This document shows positions 12,576 through 21,888 of a stretch of DNA of 29,219 nucleotides, piece after piece. Source of the stretch: a virus. The notes beneath the pieces are model-generated. The model made no database searches, was not told the DNA's origin, and worked only from the letters and a program-made list of their open reading frames with translations. The translations under genes were made by a program, and so were the position numbers. Position 1 is the first letter of the stretch. Each line of letters begins with the position of its first letter. Where the stretch lies: positions 1-29,219 of IMG/VR virus record IMGVR_UViG_3300018432_000036. One strand, 5' to 3'.

Positions 12576-15500
12576 AGCAGCGCTCGCCGTCCTCATCACC
12601 GGGGATCAGAAGCAGCTCGAACGCACCCTCAACAAGGGCGGCGACAACCTCACGAAGTTCGGCAAGAAAGCCGAGCACACCAACACCCGCGTCGGATCCT
12701 CGTTCTCCGGCCTGGCGAAGCGCGCCGCCGCCGGCGGCGCCGCGATGGTCGGCGCCTACGCGTCGATTGCCGGCGGCAAGAAGGCGATCGATACGACCAC
12801 GACGCTCGCGAAGACGACGCTGTCACTGCACAAGAACCTAGGCCTGTCGATCGAGTCGTCATCGCGGTGGGCCGCCGCCGCGAAGTCGCGCGACATCGAC
12901 TCAAAGGCGCTCAACCAGTCGTTCGTCGTGTTGTCGAAGAACATCGGCAAGGCCGGCAGCGAACAGGACAAGTACCGAGCCAAGCTCGACGAGCTCGGCG
13001 GCTCCGAGAAGGACCAGGAGCAGCGCCAGAAGCTGCTCGCCAAGGGTGCCGGCGACACGGTCGGTGCGTTCAAGAAGCTCGGGATCTCGCAGGACGAGCT
13101 GAAGAAGAGCGACTTCGACGACGTCCTGAAGAAGGCCGCCGACGGCCTGGCGGCCCTGCCCGCCGGCGCCGACCGCGCCGCGTTGTCAGCGAAGCTCTTC
13201 GGGCGCGGCTGGCAAAGCATCGTGCCGGTCCTGCGTGGCGGCTCGAAGGCGATGGACGAACAGCTCGCGCTCGCCGACAAGTACGGCGTCACGCTCAAGG
13301 GCAAGACCGTCAAGAGCCTCGAGGAGATGATTGCGGCCCAGCGCGAGTCGAAGTTCGCGACCATGGGTCTGCAGGTATCTCTCGGCCAAGAGCTCATCCC
13401 AGCGCTGACGAAGGGCTCACAGGCCTTCAGCAAGTTCGTTGCGCAGATGCGCACCGGCAAAGGCGCCGGCGGCCAGTTCGCCGACGTCGTCGAGACCATT
13501 GTCGACGAAGCCCGACCGATCGTAGTGTGGCTCGGCCGCGCCGGCGCAGCCGTCGGCCGCTTCGTCGAGAAACACCCCGAGGTCGGCAAGCTCGCCGCAG
13601 CGGTCATTGCCGTCGGCGTCGCGGTCAAGACGCTCAAGTTCGTGAGCGCCGCGACCGGCTTCACCGGCCTGCTCAAGGGCGGACGCTCGGCGATGAGGGG
13701 ACTAGTCCGCATCTTCGCTACTCAGGGTGCAGTCGCTGGCACCGCCGCCGGTACGGCGGCGGCGGGCGGCGAAGGGATGGCGTCGTCGGCGGTGTTCGAC
13801 AAGCACCGAAACACCGGCAAAAGGCTCGGCAAGGTGCTGGGCAAGGGCATCGTTGTGGGCGTCGCTCTTGGCATCGCGACGGCCGCGGATACGATCACCA
13901 AGAGCCTGTACGACAAGATCGGCGCGGGTGGCACGCCGACGGGCCTTGGGCAAGCCATCTGGCGCAAGCTCAAGGGCGATGGGCTTGGGCGACAGATCGC
14001 CCAGAACGCCCCCACGGGCCTCGGCAATGGCGCGCTGGCTGGTGCTGGCGCGGGCGGCGGCGGGCTCATGGGCGCGAATCCTGCGCTGGGTGGTTTCGCT
14101 GCGCTCGGTGCGACGTTCGGGTTGGGCGTGTCGTCGGGCGGCGAGGCCAGCCGGAAGAACAAGAAGACCTCGAGCGGTAACACCTCGTATCACTCGACGG
14201 GCGAGGCGATCGACGTGGCAGGCCCGCCTGCCGGGATGCTGCGCTACTTCAAGGCCATGAAGTCTCGCTACGGCGGCCGGCTCGCCGAGCTGATCTACAC
14301 ACCCGGCGGCGCCGGCGTGAAGAACGGTCGGCCCCACCGCTACACCGGGCAGGTCGCACGAGACCACCTCGACCACGTTCACGTCGCGCTCGACCTCGGT
14401 CGGCGCGGGCCCGGGATCGGCGACGGCATCGGTCAGGCGACAGCGGCCGCGCGCAGGGCCGGCTTGAGCGGCACGAAGCTGGTCGAGGCCGTGGCGATCG
14501 CGGGGCCCGAGAGCGGCTACAACGCTGAGGCCGTGAACATCGGGCCGCGTGATCACTCGATCGGGTTCTGGCAGATCAACCAGTTGGCGCACAAGGGCCG
14601 GTTCGGTACCGATGCGCAGCTGAAGAACCCCGACGCGAACGCTCGGGCGATGAAGGCGCTGTCGTCGGGCGGGAAGAACTGGCAGCCCTGGACGGCGTAC
14701 ACCGCGGGCAGCTACCGCTCGTTCCTCAGTCGTGCTCGAGCAGCCGTCATCGGTTCCCGCGGCGCCGGCGCCAGCTCGAGCAGGGGTGGCGGGGGTGGCG
14801 GTGCGTCCGCTGCGCCTGATCGAGCCGAGGCCCAGGAGCGCGGTGGCTCACGGATCATCAACGCGCTGACGCGCCGCCACAGCCCGGGCATCAACCGGGC
14901 GGTCGGGGCGGCCAAGAGCGCCGCCGCGCAGATCGAGGATGGCTCGACTGCGTACGGGCAGCTCGAACGGCGCTTCGGCCAGAGCGAGGAGGATCTCGGG
15001 ACCGCCGAGGGCAGAGCAGCGCGCGGCTCAGAGATCAAGGCGTTGCGGGTCGAGAAGGGCAAGCAGCTCGCTCGGGCGAAGCGACGGGCGCAGCATCTGA
15101 GGACGGCGATCAAGCGGCTGGACGCCCTGATCAAGGCTGCCCGCAAGAAGCGCGACAAGGCGAAGGGCGGCACTCGTGCGCGGATCGTCAAGCGCATCCG
15201 TGACTTTGAGGATCAGCGCTCGGACCTCGCCGCAGAGCTGAAGTCACTCGAGCTGCAGGACATCCCCGAGCTGGGCCTCGACATCGGAGATCTCGATAAG
15301 GAGGCGCAGGACGTCGCCGGTGGCGGCGCCGCGGCGTCGTCGGCGACGGACAAGGCCGGCAGTGACCTCGAGCTGGTCGACCTGCGCGAACGCGCGGGCG
15401 TGTACTCGCCCGGGCAAGCGGAGGCGGAGCGCCAGCGCATTCGGCAGGCCGCGCTCGGCGGTGCGTATGGCGCCCTGAGCGAGCGCGAGCAGCTGCAGAT

Positions 15501-15738
15501 TCAAGGCGACATGCTCGAGGCGCAGAAGCAGGCGACGCAGGCTGTCGCCGACCTCACGTCGGAGATCACAGCGCTGAGGGCGGAACAGGCCAAGACCAAC
15601 GCCTTCAACGAATCGCTCATCGGCGTGCAGTTTGCGACGATCAGCCGCGCGTTCGCCGATCACCTCTCGGGCGAACTCGGCGGCCGAGTCCAAGCACGCG
15701 CGGCAATGCCAAACAGCGGCGCCCTGATGGGTCTATGA
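12562..15738 (+). CDS. Tape measure protein with peptidase and transglycosylase domains
   Basis: The 1058-residue protein sets tail length and is released with DNA. The first ~330 residues are helical (TTLAKTTLSLHKNLGLSIES, LPAGADRAALSAKLFGRGWQ). Hydrophobic helices follow at ~345-365 and 430-445. Residues ~535-612 are an M15-like peptidase domain: H544 and D551 in YHSTGEAIDVAG, and DHLDHVHVA with H605 and H607. Residues ~635-725 are a lysozyme-like SLT domain with probable catalytic E650 in AGPESGYN and IGFWQIN. The C-terminal ~300 residues are coiled coil (KALRVEKGKQLARAKRRAQ). AAGGAGG at 12549-12555 supports the ATG. The two domains probably cut peptide cross-links and glycan strands during DNA entry. 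The order peptidase-then-SLT is clear. Confidence 0.9.
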   Translation: MSTRKAALAVLITGDQKQLERTLNKGGDNLTKFGKKAEHTNTRVGSSFSGLAKRAAAGGAAMVGAYASIAGGKKAIDTTTTLAKTTLSLHKNLGLSIESSSRWAAAAKSRDIDSKALNQSFVVLSKNIGKAGSEQDKYRAKLDELGGSEKDQEQRQKLLAKGAGDTVGAFKKLGISQDELKKSDFDDVLKKAADGLAALPAGADRAALSAKLFGRGWQSIVPVLRGGSKAMDEQLALADKYGVTLKGKTVKSLEEMIAAQRESKFATMGLQVSLGQELIPALTKGSQAFSKFVAQMRTGKGAGGQFADVVETIVDEARPIVVWLGRAGAAVGRFVEKHPEVGKLAAAVIAVGVAVKTLKFVSAATGFTGLLKGGRSAMRGLVRIFATQGAVAGTAAGTAAAGGEGMASSAVFDKHRNTGKRLGKVLGKGIVVGVALGIATAADTITKSLYDKIGAGGTPTGLGQAIWRKLKGDGLGRQIAQNAPTGLGNGALAGAGAGGGGLMGANPALGGFAALGATFGLGVSSGGEASRKNKKTSSGNTSYHSTGEAIDVAGPPAGMLRYFKAMKSRYGGRLAELIYTPGGAGVKNGRPHRYTGQVARDHLDHVHVALDLGRRGPGIGDGIGQATAAARRAGLSGTKLVEAVAIAGPESGYNAEAVNIGPRDHSIGFWQINQLAHKGRFGTDAQLKNPDANARAMKALSSGGKNWQPWTAYTAGSYRSFLSRARAAVIGSRGAGASSSRGGGGGGASAAPDRAEAQERGGSRIINALTRRHSPGINRAVGAAKSAAAQIEDGSTAYGQLERRFGQSEEDLGTAEGRAARGSEIKALRVEKGKQLARAKRRAQHLRTAIKRLDALIKAARKKRDKAKGGTRARIVKRIRDFEDQRSDLAAELKSLELQDIPELGLDIGDLDKEAQDVAGGGAAASSATDKAGSDLELVDLRERAGVYSPGQAEAERQRIRQAALGGAYGALSEREQLQIQGDMLEAQKQATQAVADLTSEITALRAEQAKTNAFNESLIGVQFATISRAFADHLSGELGGRVQARAAMPNSGALMGL

Positions 15739-15748
15739 GGAGGTCCGC

Positions 15749-17782
15749 ATGACATCGAGCCTCGAGCAGCTGGTCCTCGACTCCCTGGCGCTCAACGACG
15801 CGACGACGTTCGGGCTGGAGTCACTGTCGATGAACCCGCCGGCGAAGAAGCCCGAATGGATCAGCGGTGCCGACTCCAACGGAGCCATCCTCGGCCGCGA
15901 CCCCCTGCACGAGAACCGCGTCGTCGAAGCGCGCATCGGCATCGAGCCGCAGGCGACGCGCGATCTCGTGCTCGCAAAGATCCGGTTGATCGTCGACAAG
16001 CTGCAGGAGTGCTCACTCAACGAAAACGGCCTCCCGCTCGTGTGGACACCAGCGGATGCCAGCATCAACGCGATCACGTTCAGGTGCCTGATGGGCGAGA
16101 TCACCGACCTGCCGATCGACTGGCAATCGGGCTGGCTGGGGCTGGCCCCGATGTTCACCGTGCGTCTGATCTGCCTTCCGTTCGGTGAGGGCGTCGAGTC
16201 GGCCGTGTGGGCGACCATGACGACGGCCCCGATCGCCACCATCGAGATCACTGACGTACTCGGTGACGTGGCGGCATTGGCGCGGATCGTCGTTACGGAT
16301 TCGGCATCGCAGAACCGCCGCTATGTCGCGCTGGGCATGGAGTCGCGCTGGTATCCGACAAGCTCGCCGCCGTCGCTCATCGTCGACTCAACGGCGATGG
16401 TGACCAGCGGCTACGCCGGCGTCACGGCCACGCGCTCGGGCGCGTACTCGGGCGGATCGAACAACGTCATCGGCGCCACGCTGCGCACGCAGGTCCAAGC
16501 GATCTGCGGCCTCGGCAACCTGACGCACATCGGCCAGTTTCGACCGATGCTGCGCTTCTACGCGAGCGCCACGACGATGGCCGTCAGGTTGACCTACCAG
16601 ACGCTCGACGGCCCGTTTCGCAGCCTCGCCTACAAGGTGCCCGTGGTGGCGGGCTTGAACTGCGTCGACCTTGGTCTCGTCACCCTTCCCGAAGCGACAA
16701 GTGGGGCGCAGCGATGGACCGGGCGCATCGAGGCGTACAGCACAGCGACGGGCGGCGAGACCTTCCAAGCAGACGTGGTGCTGCTCATGCCCGCCGAACG
16801 CTACGGCCGGGCGCGCGCACCGTACTCCTACGAGACCGGGGTGCTGGTGGCCTACGACGACTTCACAGGCATGACCGCGGGCGCTGCGCTCAACGCCCAG
16901 GTCTCGGACTCGGGGCAGACTTGGGTAACGTCCGGCGCTGGCACGGACTACACGGCGGCGGACGCACCAGCGGCTGCTGACGAAACGGTCAAACGCGCGA
17001 CCGTCAGCGATGCGGGCGCGCGATTCGCGGTGCTCGGAGCAACGAGCTATGCGGCGACGGAAGTCAGCGTCACGCTGATGCACTTCACGTCGGTTGGCTA
17101 CGGGGCTGCCGCACTGATCGAAATGGGCGTGATCGCGCGATGGGTCGACGCGAGCAACTATCTGCGCTTCACGTTGCGTGCGACCATCGGCCCGGGACGT
17201 CCGACATGGGAGCTGGTCGTCACAAAGGTGGTGGCAGGAGCAGCGACACAGATCGTGTCGGCTCCGTTCGTTGGGAGTTTGGGAGGGGGGCAGCGCTATC
17301 AACTGCGTTTGACGGCGCACGCCTCGGGCGGTGCCGTTGCCACGCTCCTGACCGCTGCGGGCGTTCCGATCACGTCGCTCAACGCCACCGATGCCGTGCT
17401 CGCAACGGGAGGGGCGCTGGCCTCCGGCAAGCCCGGCCTGTACGACATCAACACCACAACGATGACGGGGAATCGCTACTACGATTCGCATGCGGTGGCG
17501 GTCCCACCCGCTGAGCCGATCGCGTGCTACTCCGGCCAGTCGATCACGTTCAGCAGCGACTCGGTATTGCGCGAGGACGCGACCGGCACCTATGCGGGCA
17601 AGCCGCCCGAGGACGTGGGTGGCCGCTTCTACCTGCCCCAGGCCGGCGGGGCGGGCCGCAAGAGCCGGGTTGCTGTCATCGCCCGGCGCGGCGACATCGA
17701 GACCAGCGCCGACGACTACATCGCTGACTCAACGACGGTGCAGGTGTACGCAACGCCGAGATATCTGGCGATACCACGATGA
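15749..17782 (+). CDS. Distal tail protein with jelly-roll/LamG-like insertion
   Basis: This 677-residue tail-tip protein follows the tape measure, the usual place of the distal tail (Dit) protein. The N-terminal ~170 residues read like a Dit ring domain (LVLDSLALNDATTFGLESLS, HENRVVEARIGIEP, IDWQSGWLGLAPMFTVRLICLPFG). Residues ~180-360 are beta-rich, with tandem strand patterns like a carbohydrate-binding domain. Residues ~365-565 (AYDDFTGMTAGAALNAQVSD to GNRYYDSHAV) resemble a LamG/concanavalin-like domain, with VIARWVDASNYLRFTLRAT. These suggest glycan binding, so this may carry host recognition. AGGAGG at 15738-15743 overlaps the tape measure stop. Codon choice in the middle is less biased than in the head genes. 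Confidence 0.72.
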   Translation: MTSSLEQLVLDSLALNDATTFGLESLSMNPPAKKPEWISGADSNGAILGRDPLHENRVVEARIGIEPQATRDLVLAKIRLIVDKLQECSLNENGLPLVWTPADASINAITFRCLMGEITDLPIDWQSGWLGLAPMFTVRLICLPFGEGVESAVWATMTTAPIATIEITDVLGDVAALARIVVTDSASQNRRYVALGMESRWYPTSSPPSLIVDSTAMVTSGYAGVTATRSGAYSGGSNNVIGATLRTQVQAICGLGNLTHIGQFRPMLRFYASATTMAVRLTYQTLDGPFRSLAYKVPVVAGLNCVDLGLVTLPEATSGAQRWTGRIEAYSTATGGETFQADVVLLMPAERYGRARAPYSYETGVLVAYDDFTGMTAGAALNAQVSDSGQTWVTSGAGTDYTAADAPAAADETVKRATVSDAGARFAVLGATSYAATEVSVTLMHFTSVGYGAAALIEMGVIARWVDASNYLRFTLRATIGPGRPTWELVVTKVVAGAATQIVSAPFVGSLGGGQRYQLRLTAHASGGAVATLLTAAGVPITSLNATDAVLATGGALASGKPGLYDINTTTMTGNRYYDSHAVAVPPAEPIACYSGQSITFSSDSVLREDATGTYAGKPPEDVGGRFYLPQAGGAGRKSRVAVIARRGDIETSADDYIADSTTVQVYATPRYLAIPR

Positions 17783-18036
17783 CCAAACGGAAGGTATCTG
17801 TGTCTCTGAGCGAACTGCGGCGCACATATGACGAGGCGGGTGCTGCTCTGCGGGCCGAGGAGGACCGGCTCGGCCTAGCGCAGGAGACCGCACGCACCGC
17901 AGTGGATGCGTTGGCGGCGCTGGAGCGCGCCGCGATCACTGCCGGCGGCGATCCTGACGCTTTGGAAGCGGTCCGCGGCGAACGGGATCGGGCGATGACG
18001 GCGCTGGCGGTCGTGCAGACCGAACTGAACGACTGA
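17779..18036 (+). CDS. Small coiled-coil protein in the tail-tip operon
   Basis: An 85-residue protein starting at an ATG overlapping the previous stop as ATGA. It is almost entirely helical, with heptad-like Leu/Ala (LSELRRTYDEAGAALRAEED, AQETARTAVDALAALERAA, AVRGERDRAMTALAVVQTEL). It lies between two tail-tip proteins and is translated with them, so it may be a structural linker or assembly chaperone for the tip. No family recognised. Confidence 0.72.
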   Translation: MTKRKVSVSLSELRRTYDEAGAALRAEEDRLGLAQETARTAVDALAALERAAITAGGDPDALEAVRGERDRAMTALAVVQTELND

Positions 18037-18038
18037 GC

Positions 18039-19676
18039 ATGAGGGCCGACACCGAGCTCGTCGTCATCGTCACCGACGCCAACGGCACCACCAAGACGCT
18101 CAGCGGCGACGCACCCGATCCGGGGGATCGCCCGCAGGGCTTGCAGTTCGGGACGCAGATCGGCTCGGGCTTCTACACCGCGTCGTTCAACCTGACGCGC
18201 GCGATCGACCGCGACAACGAAGACCTCCACCTCGGCGACGACGTCAAGTTCATCGGCGCCAACGGCGAAACCGCCTACGAGGGCTACATCACCGCCCTCC
18301 CCCGCAGCATGGACACCGACGGCCACAACCTCGGCGTGACGTGCGCCGGCTGGATCGCATCCGCCGCCGACAACCCGTTCTCGATGATCTTCGTAGACCG
18401 TGACCTCAGCCACTGGAGCGGCGCAGCAATCGAACGCAACGTCAACCTGCTCGCCGCTGCCTTCACCCAGGCAGCGGCCCCCTCGGTCATCAACGACACC
18501 GGCCGAGCCGCCCTCGTGCTGCAACACGCCGACAAGTGGGCGTCGCCGATCCATCCGATCGCCGAGGCGTGGTACGACGCGGGGCCTGGAAACACGATTG
18601 GGACGATCTACTACGACATCGTCAACGTCGGCTCCGCGGACCCCTTGAACGCACTCTACGACTTGTACGTGAGGACCAGCGCGACCGATGACTTCGCGGC
18701 CGTCAACGCCTCGAGCGGCGACTTGTGGCCCGCCCCCGACGCGGGATACCTCGTGGATGGCGACCCCGTCCGGTACGCCGTCATCAGCTTCTACTACAAC
18801 GGCACCCCCGGTGGGGCCGACGGCTACGTCTACTCCGTGCAATGCCGCGACCTGGCCGTGTACGGCAACGTCGACCTACTGCTGCGCACCACGGGGGACC
18901 CGTACGGTGTCGCCGCGTCCGAGGCCCTCAAGTGGGCCGTCGCCAACCACGCACCACTCCTGAACACCGATGAGGTCCTCGACACGACCTACCCAATCGA
19001 GCACCTGGTGGCCGAGGACATGACCGTCACCGACCTCATCCTGAAGGTCAACAGCTTCCACAACTGGCCGTTCGGGGTGTGGGAGAACCGGACGCTGCGC
19101 TTCGCTCCCGTCGACCTGAACGATTACGACTGGGAGATCCGCCACGACGAGATGGGCAGCACGATCGGCCTGCAGGGCGACGAGCTCACCGCCCTGCGAA
19201 ACCGTCTGCGAGTCAAGTTCACCAACGTCGCCACTGGCAGACAAGAACTCCTGACCGGTTCCGACTACTCCGAGCTGCGCGACGACTCGATCGACAACCC
19301 GCTCAACACGCACGGCCGCGAGCGCAGCGGCGAACCATTCGTCATCCCGTACCCCACGACGATCGCCAACGCGCTCGAGCTCGGCCGGATCCGGCTGCTC
19401 GAAGACAACCAGCCCAAGGCGCCCGGCTCGTTCACCCGCGAAAGCCACGTGCGCGACCGCTCCGGCCAACTGCAGCCCGCATGGAAGGTGCGCGCCGGCG
19501 ACCGGGTGCGGCTCATCTCGAGCGCCAACCTGAGCGACCGGCCGCGGCTCGTGCAGGAGACCTCCTACTCGCACGACAGCAAGACCGTGACGATCGGCGT
19601 GGACTCCACGTTCCGAGTGCTCGACGCTTACATGGATCGAGTCACGACCGCACTAACAGCCGCAGGCCTGCAATAG
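18039..19676 (+). CDS. Tail hub / tail-associated protein (gp27-like)
   Basis: The 545-residue protein has the layout of siphophage tail hubs: an N-terminal beta domain (TELVVIVTDANGTTKTLSGD, FYTASFNLTRAIDR, LGDDVKFIGANGETAYEGYI), a central insertion with Tyr/Asp-rich strands (~residues 120-270), then the hub return segment with DMTVTDLILKVNSFHNWPFG, GVWENRTLRFAPVDLNDYDW, LRNRLRVKFTN, and a C-terminal barrel AWKVRAGDRVRLISSANLSD followed by SKTVTIGVDS. This type of protein closes the tail tube and opens on host contact. The start ATG is two bases after the previous stop. No enzymatic domain is evident. Confidence 0.75.
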   Translation: MRADTELVVIVTDANGTTKTLSGDAPDPGDRPQGLQFGTQIGSGFYTASFNLTRAIDRDNEDLHLGDDVKFIGANGETAYEGYITALPRSMDTDGHNLGVTCAGWIASAADNPFSMIFVDRDLSHWSGAAIERNVNLLAAAFTQAAAPSVINDTGRAALVLQHADKWASPIHPIAEAWYDAGPGNTIGTIYYDIVNVGSADPLNALYDLYVRTSATDDFAAVNASSGDLWPAPDAGYLVDGDPVRYAVISFYYNGTPGGADGYVYSVQCRDLAVYGNVDLLLRTTGDPYGVAASEALKWAVANHAPLLNTDEVLDTTYPIEHLVAEDMTVTDLILKVNSFHNWPFGVWENRTLRFAPVDLNDYDWEIRHDEMGSTIGLQGDELTALRNRLRVKFTNVATGRQELLTGSDYSELRDDSIDNPLNTHGRERSGEPFVIPYPTTIANALELGRIRLLEDNQPKAPGSFTRESHVRDRSGQLQPAWKVRAGDRVRLISSANLSDRPRLVQETSYSHDSKTVTIGVDSTFRVLDAYMDRVTTALTAAGLQ

Positions 19677-19780
19677 CCACCCGCCCCGTCGAGCGCCGCT
19701 GCGGACGTCCGGCAGGAACAGACGGTGCTCCAACCAGCGCCGGTCGACAACACACAGCGACGTGCCAAGGAGGCGTGAGC

Positions 19781-20047
19781 ATGGAAGGCAACGGCAACGG
19801 TGTCGTGCTGCACCGACTCGGCGAAGTCGAGCGTGACATCGAACGCATCGACTCGGTCGCCGCCAAGGCCGCCGAGAAGGTGTCGGTGCACGAGGAACAG
19901 ATCAACGGCGACCGCGGACTGAGCAGGGCGCTCGAGACACTCAACGGCAAGGTCGACAGCCTCGTGCGCGTCGGGTGGGCGATCGCCACCTCAGTCGTCG
20001 GCGGCGCCGCGCTCCTGGTCCTGCAGAGCGCCGGAAAGCTGTTCTGA
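19781..20047 (+). CDS. XhlA-like coiled-coil membrane protein (probable lysis protein)
   Basis: An 88-residue protein: an N-terminal coiled coil (VLHRLGEVERDIERIDSVAA onward), then a short linker and one C-terminal membrane helix (VGWAIATSVVGGAALLVLQS, residues ~64-84). This layout matches XhlA/haemolysin-type proteins, which partner holins and endolysins in Gram-positive phages. AAGGAGG at 19767-19773 sits seven bases before ATG 19781. An in-frame GTG at 19775 is too close to that site. It follows a 104-base gap (19677-19780) in which I see no gene, and stands just before the other lysis genes. Confidence 0.72.
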   Translation: MEGNGNGVVLHRLGEVERDIERIDSVAAKAAEKVSVHEEQINGDRGLSRALETLNGKVDSLVRVGWAIATSVVGGAALLVLQSAGKLF

Positions 20048-20379
20048 TGACGCCACGGAGGCGCGCCACGGACACACCCCTTCGTCGGCGCGTGCCGATC
20101 TGGGTCGGCGGGGTGATCATCGTCGCGGCGCTATGCGTGATCGTCTGGACGATCGCGTCGAACACACGAGCGTCACAGGACATCTACGACGAGCGCTCTC
20201 GCAACACGCTCACCTCGTGCCAGGAGAGCAACGCACGCAACCGCCGCACCAAGAGCGTCGTGCGTAAGGAGTTCCCGCAGACGGCCGACACGCGCGTCGT
20301 GTTCCTGCTGATCGACGCGCTCGCGCCCTACCGCAAGGACTGCTCCGCGTACGTGCGCGAGCGCGTCTCACCTGACTGA
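20047..20379 (+). CDS. Single-pass membrane protein of the lysis cassette
   Basis: A 110-residue protein whose ATG overlaps the previous stop (TGATG). A very basic N-terminus (MTPRRRATDTPLRRR) precedes one membrane helix (VPIWVGGVIIVAALCVIVWT, residues ~15-36), so the topology should be N-in, C-out. The outer part has two Cys (C58 in LTSCQES and C100 in KDCSAY) that could form a disulfide. The position between the XhlA-like gene and the amidase suggests a holin partner or regulator of lysis. It is not a recognised holin family. Confidence 0.65.
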   Translation: MTPRRRATDTPLRRRVPIWVGGVIIVAALCVIVWTIASNTRASQDIYDERSRNTLTSCQESNARNRRTKSVVRKEFPQTADTRVVFLLIDALAPYRKDCSAYVRERVSPD

Positions 20380-20386
20380 AGCGCCA

Positions 20387-20406
20387 CCCCGGCAACGTTG
20401 CCGGGG
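20387..20406. repeat. Dispersed palindrome, copy 3 (before endolysin gene)
   Basis: A perfect 20-bp palindrome with core CGGCAACGTTGCCG and CCC/GGG outer arms, in the 71-base gap between the membrane protein stop and the amidase ATG. It begins seven bases after the stop. As RNA it could form a 7-bp stem with the same AACGUU loop as copy 2. The outer arms differ from copies 1 and 2 yet keep complementarity. Confidence 0.88.
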
Positions 20407-20450
20407 ACCCCCACGTAGTTCTCCTCACCCCTCCGAGAAAGGGAGGCCAC

Positions 20451-21530
20451 ATGCAGATCTCCAAGCGCGCCCTCGCGGCGCTCGCAGCCCTGCTCGCCCT
20501 CATCGTCGCGGCGATGCTGCTCATCATCGGTCCACCCGACGATCAAGCGGAGCGGCCGGCGCCGACGCTCACCATCCCCGGCCAGCCCGGCGTCATCGTT
20601 CACCAGGGTGACGGCGTCGAGGCCGTCGACGGTCCCGACAAGGACACGAAGCGCGACGATGCTGTGCCCCTGGCCCCGACCGCCGCCGACGAGCTCCAGG
20701 ACGCCGTCACAGCGACCGACCAGGCGGGCGATACGCACCGCGAGCTGAGCGAGCCGCTGCGCGAGGCCGACGACGGCCCGGTCGTCCTGAACGAGGGACC
20801 GCTCGCCGCGCAGGAACTCGACGGCTGTCGAACCCGGTTCGTTCGCAACAGCTCAAGCCGCGCCGGCGTCAAGCCGCGCGTCATCGTCTGGCATCAGACC
20901 GTCTCAAGGGATCGAGCTGGCCGCGCTGACCAGGACGGCCTTACCGCAATGGCGAACCGCGCCAGCTCTGGCGTCTCCTGGCACCTGCTGATCGGTGGCG
21001 TCGACGGCCTGTGCACGTACACCGTGCCGATGAACCTCAAGGCATGGACGCAGGGCAACGCGAACCCGTTCTCGATCGGGATCGAGGTCCAGGCGTTCGG
21101 CGACGAGCCCTCCTACGTTCGCGCCGCCGGCCGTTCCTCGCTCCTGGCGCGGACCCGGTCGGTCGGCAAGCGCTACGGGATCCCGATGAGGCGCGGCCTC
21201 GTCCGCAACTGCCGCGTCGTCAAGTCCGGCGTCGTCATGCACCGGGATCTCGGGGCATGCGGCGGCGGGCATGTCGACGTCGCATCAACGCGCTGGCAAC
21301 GCAACCCGAGCGGCGGCGAGCTCGCGGGCTGGACGATCGGCCCGCTGATCGCCGACCTCGCCGGCGGCGGCGTCACCGGCACTGACCGGGCGACCTGCCG
21401 GAAGCTCAACAGCTGGCGCAAGGCCGGCTCACCGAAGGGCGGTGACTGGGAGCGCAACAGCGTCAACCGCCGACGGGCGCTCGCCAAGCGCAGCGTCCTC
21501 TGCACGACGAGAGGACCGGTGAAGCACTGA
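20451..21530 (+). CDS. Endolysin: membrane-anchored N-acetylmuramoyl-L-alanine amidase
   Basis: This zinc amidase (Amidase_2/PGRP type) cuts the bond between MurNAc and the stem peptide. The 359-residue protein begins with a short basic segment and a hydrophobic helix (residues ~7-27), a signal anchor or signal peptide, then a ~90-residue acidic linker. The catalytic domain spans ~140-310: H148 in VIVWHQT, SWHLLIGG, the central NANPFSIGIEVQAFGD, H264 in VVMHRDLGAC, and a probable third ligand at D276 or H274 in GGGHVD. The C-terminal ~50 residues are basic (KAGSPKGGDWERNSVNRRRA) and may bind the wall. GGGAGG at 20441-20446 supports the ATG. The N-terminal anchor suggests holin-independent export. 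Confidence 0.87.
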   Translation: MQISKRALAALAALLALIVAAMLLIIGPPDDQAERPAPTLTIPGQPGVIVHQGDGVEAVDGPDKDTKRDDAVPLAPTAADELQDAVTATDQAGDTHRELSEPLREADDGPVVLNEGPLAAQELDGCRTRFVRNSSSRAGVKPRVIVWHQTVSRDRAGRADQDGLTAMANRASSGVSWHLLIGGVDGLCTYTVPMNLKAWTQGNANPFSIGIEVQAFGDEPSYVRAAGRSSLLARTRSVGKRYGIPMRRGLVRNCRVVKSGVVMHRDLGACGGGHVDVASTRWQRNPSGGELAGWTIGPLIADLAGGGVTGTDRATCRKLNSWRKAGSPKGGDWERNSVNRRRALAKRSVLCTTRGPVKH

Positions 21531-21886
21531 TGTGCGAGACCTGCGGCTGCACGAACACGCTGTCTCAAGACGAGCTCGCCAACGCGCTGGTCGGTCTCGC
21601 GGCGGCCTACACGATCCTGCCTCGCACACGAGTCGCGGCACGCCAAGCCGCGGACCTCATCCGCAACCTCGATGAGGCCGTGTTCCGTGCCGCGATGGAC
21701 CCTGACGGCACGACCCTGAAGTGCGAACGCGATGACTGCCCGACGCTCAGGCTGAAGGGCGACACGGTCGGCGCTCGCGAGTTCTGTCCACGGCCGGGCT
21801 GCGGTAAGAGCATCGAGGGCGGCGAGTACGTCTCGAAGGAGTACGCCGACGCGCATCCCGACACGACGTATCGCTCGGAGGACTGA
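21530..21886 (+). CDS. Cysteine-rich small protein, probable zinc binder
   Basis: A 118-residue protein starting at an ATG overlapping the amidase stop (TGATG). It begins MCETCGCTNT and later has LKCERDDCPTLRLKGD and EFCPRPGCGKSIEGGEYVSK. These paired CxxC/CxxxxC motifs suggest zinc ribbons. The middle is a helix (ELANALVGLAAAYTILPRTR). It is part of the coupled chain after the endolysin. A regulatory or DNA-binding role is possible but I recognise no family. Confidence 0.66.
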   Translation: MCETCGCTNTLSQDELANALVGLAAAYTILPRTRVAARQAADLIRNLDEAVFRAAMDPDGTTLKCERDDCPTLRLKGDTVGAREFCPRPGCGKSIEGGEYVSKEYADAHPDTTYRSED

Positions 21887-21888
21887 CC

